From contig JAYFQX010000021.1 in assembly GCA_034926635.1 (NCBI GenBank), forward strand, positions 1 through 6,201: a DNA stretch of 6,201 nucleotides, written 5' to 3'. Made by a program: the position numbers and the translations under genes. Shown here piece after piece: positions 3,984 through 6,201 of the stretch (positions within the stretch are counted from its first letter, which is position 1; every line of letters begins with the position of its first letter). Under the pieces are notes generated by a model that saw only the letters and a list, made by a program, of their open reading frames with translations, was not told the DNA's origin and did not search any database. Source of the stretch: Christensenella sp034926635. GTDB taxonomy: Bacteria; Bacillota; Clostridia; Christensenellales; Christensenellaceae.

Positions 3984-5949
3984 CAAAAAAGACTCGTATG
4001 CACAGAGCGCATACGGAAACAAGTGGGGAATGCAGACGAAGAGCGAGGCAGAGAGCCGCAGACAGGAAGAGGAGCGCAGGAGGAAGGAAGAAGAAGCGCG
4101 TCGGCGTGCGGAAGAGCGACGCAAAAAAGAGGAAGAGGCGCGGCAAAAACGCGAAGAAGCGACGCGGCAGCAAAACAGCGTGAAGAATAGCACAAATAAG
4201 GTGTATACACATGAGGAGTATACAAAGGAGCAAAATCAAAAGAGTTACGGCAGCGATGTGTATGGTAGCGTGGATAAGCCAAAGCAGGTCGGGGCGAAGA
4301 AAAATACGCCGCAAAGCCTGTTTGGAACGCCGGGGACTGTGCCGGGAAACCCGTTTGGTGTGCCGGGCGCGATCAAGCAGCCTGACGATGCGGATCGAAT
4401 CATGAATGTGCTGGAAAATGAATACGGCTGGGGCAACACGAAAAAAGATGCGGGGATGGATAACGCGGGGTATGCGGATGATGTATATGGTAGCGTGGAT
4501 AAGCCACGGTACGGTGGGGCAGTTGCGAAAAAGTCACAGGTATTACCGGGGCTTACGCCGCTGGGCAAGGACGAGCTGACGCCGGAACAGGAAAAGGTGT
4601 TTTTGGACACGCTGTTTGAGGTGCCGGAGAAAAGCGATCCGATCCCCACATATGGACCGAAAGGGGAGACCAAGGAAGAAAAAACAATGCGGGAGCTGAT
4701 AGGGTATTTGACGGAAGATGGTTATCAGCCGGAAACGCCGCAGGAGTATGCGAAGCGGTTGGCAGAGGAAAAACAGCAGCAGGCGGCAATGAACAACGCG
4801 GGATATGTGAATGATGTATATGGTAGCGTGAATAAATCACGGTACGGGAGTACAGTCGCGAAAAAACCGCAGGCGTTGCCGGGGCTTACGCCGATAGGAG
4901 CGCAGGCGGGTAATGCGTTTAGCCTGCCGCAAACGCCGGGCGCAGCGACAAGTAGCGCAATGGACAACGCGGGGTATGCGAATGATGTATATGGTAGCGT
5001 AAGCAATCCAAAGTATGGCGGGACGGTCGCGAAAAAGCCGAAGGTGCTGCCGGGGCTTACGCCGCCGGGAGCGGAAAATATTATGGGCGGAAGTACCACA
5101 AACGGCACGGGGATGTTGTATAATAAAAATAATCCAAACAAAATGACGAAAAATGGAATAAATTTAGGCGCTTCTGCATATAACTATAATAAGGGGCAAA
5201 ATGGCGCGGTGAATATGTCTGATATGCAGGCGAGCAGTGTGGTAGGTGAACCGCAGCCGCAGCCTACACAGGTACCGCAGCCTGTTCCGCGCACAAAATC
5301 TCCGTGGGACGGGGAACCGGATGCGCAGCCGCAATATGGGGAAGAAGGAATCATCCAACCCGCAGCAGGGGAAACCACTGAATTAGAGAAATTATTGCAG
5401 GAAGACATGGAAACTATTACTAAATTAAAGTCCATTAAAAGCCCAAAGGAAGCAGTGAAGGTAGTAGATGAGAACGATAAATTAATTCAGAAGACTGCAA
5501 AGAAATATGGGGTTCCACCAGCGATGCTGCAGGCGGTTTTGTTGCGGGAAAATGGCTTTTTAGGAATTGATGATGAGTTCGCTGATACCGCTGTGAAAAT
5601 CGGATTAAAAGCGGATTCGTCTACTGGGATCGGACAGGTAACCGCAAAGACTGCTATTAAAGCGGAAAATTTTCTTAATCATGGAACAACGGGTTATATT
5701 CCACTTGATCCAGAGAATAAGGCAGACTTGCGTAAAATGTGGGACAAGCTTCAGGATGATGAATATAATATTGAGATGATGGCAAAAGTATTGAAATATG
5801 AAGCGGTAAGAGAATCAATTGATCTTAACAATGCCAGCATGGAGCAGATTGAACTGGTGTTGTCGCGCTATAACGGAACAGGTGAGAATGCAGTGCGATA
5901 TGGTGAAGAGGTTATGCGTTATTATGATTTATATAATAGGGAGGATTAA
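3973..5949 (+). CDS. Repeat-containing, probably virion-associated protein with a C-terminal lytic transglycosylase-like domain
   Basis: A 658-residue modular protein; AGGAGGG ends 7 bases before ATG 3973. Layout: SYAQSAYGNKW (8-18); a charged Glu/Arg/Lys coiled coil (about 25-66); a degenerate repeat (91-121); three 35-residue repeats (162-196, 273-307, 330-364); an Asn/Gly-rich stretch; a Pro/Gln linker (about 426-440); and a lysozyme-fold domain (about 490-655). That last domain has KKYGVPPAMLQAVLLRENG with the likely catalytic Glu526, STGIGQV (550-556) and SRYNGTGENAVRYG around 631-644, the usual order of marks in SLT-type lytic transglycosylases, which cleave the glycan strands of peptidoglycan. 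No signal peptide or membrane segment is seen, so export would need lysis or virion delivery, as for the internal lysozymes of tailed phages (inference). The C-terminal domain is more AT-rich (15 G+C of 60 at 5381-5440) than the repeats (34 of 60 at 4531-4590), suggesting a swapped domain. Confidence 0.85.
   Translation: MSSNKKDSYAQSAYGNKWGMQTKSEAESRRQEEERRRKEEEARRRAEERRKKEEEARQKREEATRQQNSVKNSTNKVYTHEEYTKEQNQKSYGSDVYGSVDKPKQVGAKKNTPQSLFGTPGTVPGNPFGVPGAIKQPDDADRIMNVLENEYGWGNTKKDAGMDNAGYADDVYGSVDKPRYGGAVAKKSQVLPGLTPLGKDELTPEQEKVFLDTLFEVPEKSDPIPTYGPKGETKEEKTMRELIGYLTEDGYQPETPQEYAKRLAEEKQQQAAMNNAGYVNDVYGSVNKSRYGSTVAKKPQALPGLTPIGAQAGNAFSLPQTPGAATSSAMDNAGYANDVYGSVSNPKYGGTVAKKPKVLPGLTPPGAENIMGGSTTNGTGMLYNKNNPNKMTKNGINLGASAYNYNKGQNGAVNMSDMQASSVVGEPQPQPTQVPQPVPRTKSPWDGEPDAQPQYGEEGIIQPAAGETTELEKLLQEDMETITKLKSIKSPKEAVKVVDENDKLIQKTAKKYGVPPAMLQAVLLRENGFLGIDDEFADTAVKIGLKADSSTGIGQVTAKTAIKAENFLNHGTTGYIPLDPENKADLRKMWDKLQDDEYNIEMMAKVLKYEAVRESIDLNNASMEQIELVLSRYNGTGENAVRYGEEVMRYYDLYNRED
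3994..4026 (+). repeat. Coding motif SYAQSAYGNKW, copy in the large protein
   Basis: Encodes residues 8-18 of the 658-residue protein. Its core YAQSAYGN fits the same pattern, Y-x-x-[S/D]-[A/V]-Y-G-[S/N], as the internal repeats of that protein (YGSDVYGS, YADDVYGS, YVNDVYGS, YANDVYGS). Confidence 0.9.
4243..4335 (+). repeat. Degenerate repeat unit R0
   Basis: Encodes residues 91-121, beginning SYGSDVYGSVDKPK. The first half matches the later repeats closely (DVYGSVDKP), while the second half (QVGAKKNTPQSLFGTPG) only loosely follows the YGG-x-VAKK-x-x-x-LPGLTP pattern. Confidence 0.7.
4456..4560 (+). repeat. 35-residue coding repeat R1
   Basis: Encodes residues 162-196, from MDNAGYADDVYGSVDKP to the end LPGLTP. 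It shares long exact DNA stretches with R2 and R3, including GATGTATATGGTAGCGT and CCGGGGCTTACGCCG, so these are DNA-level repeats, not only protein-level ones. Confidence 0.95.
4789..4893 (+). repeat. 35-residue coding repeat R2
   Basis: Encodes residues 273-307, starting MNNAGYVNDVYGSVNKS and ending LPGLTP. It is separated from R1 by a 76-residue insert (197-272) rich in Glu and Lys that is not repeated. Confidence 0.95.
4960..5064 (+). repeat. 35-residue coding repeat R3
   Basis: Encodes residues 330-364, starting MDNAGYANDVYGSVSNP and ending LPGLTP. It follows R2 after only 22 residues, so spacing between units is irregular while the unit length is constant. Confidence 0.95.
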
Positions 5950-5951
5950 CT

Positions 5952-6201
5952 ATGAAAAAAGCAAAAAAATTGTCTGTAGGGGCTTGCGCTGCTTTGTGGG
6001 TTGGCGCAGCGGTATTCTGTATTGTTTTTTTCTGTGGCGTGTTTTTGGGGATTGGCGATCCGAATAATGATGATTGGGCTACGACATGGGCAGATATCAA
6101 ATATGGCGGGTTTGACGTGTCGGACAAGGAGGAATATCCGCTGCAAATCGACGGAATGAACGTAAAAGAAGCGCTGGGAGTTACACGTCCAAAGGTTGAG
6201 A
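5952..6201 (+). CDS. Membrane-anchored protein of unknown function, 3'-truncated by the window edge
   Basis: An open frame of 83 codons from ATG 5952 runs to the window end without a stop. AGGGAGG (5938-5944) lies 7 bases before the ATG and inside the end of the preceding gene, whose stop codon (5947-5949) is only two bases from this start, so the two are surely co-transcribed and probably translationally coupled. The N-terminus MKKAKKLSVGACAALWVG starts a basic, then long hydrophobic segment (about residues 8-33) typical of an uncleaved signal anchor. It is followed by an acidic stretch (GDPNNDDWATTWADIKYGG) and a soluble part likely outside the membrane. I do not recognise the family. Being next to a cell-wall hydrolase, it could act in the same release or delivery step or protect the host, but this is speculation. 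Confidence 0.75.
   Translation, partial: MKKAKKLSVGACAALWVGAAVFCIVFFCGVFLGIGDPNNDDWATTWADIKYGGFDVSDKEEYPLQIDGMNVKEALGVTRPKVE

Noticed and set aside
3816..4314. Overlapping minus-strand ORFs with Arg/Ser/Leu/Phe-rich products
   Set aside because: They are the reverse reading of the Glu/Lys/Arg coiled-coil codons of the large gene; composition explains the open frames.
3998..4405. Basic + strand ORFs inside the large gene
   Set aside because: Frame shadows of the charged coiled coil and repeat R0; no separate ribosome binding site or recognisable protein.
4456..5064. Spaced repeats as a possible CRISPR array
   Set aside because: Units are 105 bases, in frame and protein-coding, with spacers of very different length (228 and 66 bases); this is not CRISPR layout.
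4245..5141. Minus-strand ORFs of 138-142 residues containing repeated blocks
   Set aside because: Their repeats are the antisense of the 35-residue repeats in the + strand gene; no independent coding evidence.
5819..6067. 82-residue + strand ORF spanning the end of the hydrolase gene
   Set aside because: It is out of frame with both the hydrolase end and the downstream membrane protein, which each have good coding and ribosome binding site evidence.

Overview
This window looks like a phage-derived or otherwise accessory segment of a Firmicutes (Clostridia-like) genome. Strong AGGAGG-type ribosome binding sites, ATG starts, a Clostridia-style lipoprotein, intrinsic terminators and a mid-range, very patchy base composition point this way. 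No marker gene fixes the genus. All credible genes are on the + strand. The long minus-strand ORFs are shadows of repetitive or GC-rich coding sequence.

Left part (1-1588): the window opens inside a predicted lipoprotein gene (to 655) with the lipobox LAGC. A second gene follows 21 bases later (677-1282). It begins with an almost identical copy of the same leader (72 of 74 bases shared), then switches abruptly and in frame to an unrelated, GC-rich membrane-anchored protein. The copied leader has lost its lipobox cysteine (TGC to CGC). A short acidic ORF (1400-1588) of unknown nature comes next.

Centre (1648-3612): an intrinsic-terminator-like hairpin, overlapping a possible six-codon leader ORF, sits directly in front of a 619-residue phage portal protein gene (1708-3567). 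A second terminator-like hairpin follows the portal gene. The portal carries a tandemly repeated Gly/Met/Pro-rich linker near its C-terminus.

Right part (3690-6201): a 97-residue ORF and a 658-residue protein share an 11-residue N-terminal peptide (SYAQSAYGNKW) that is kept despite many synonymous DNA changes. The 658-residue protein has a charged coiled coil, one degenerate and three clear copies of a 35-residue repeat, a Pro/Gln-rich linker and a C-terminal lytic-transglycosylase-like domain, but no signal peptide. A membrane-anchored protein starts two bases after it and runs off the window.

Taken together, the right half could encode a DNA-delivery module: a portal (DNA channel), a virion-associated or ejected cell-wall hydrolase carrying repeated docking peptides, and a membrane protein. 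No terminase, capsid, scaffold or tail gene is visible, so whether this is a prophage, a decayed prophage or a repurposed device cannot be settled here. The most notable signals are the repeated Y-x-x-[S/D]-[A/V]-Y-G-[S/N] motif, the swapped lipoprotein leader and the terminator/leader arrangement before the portal.
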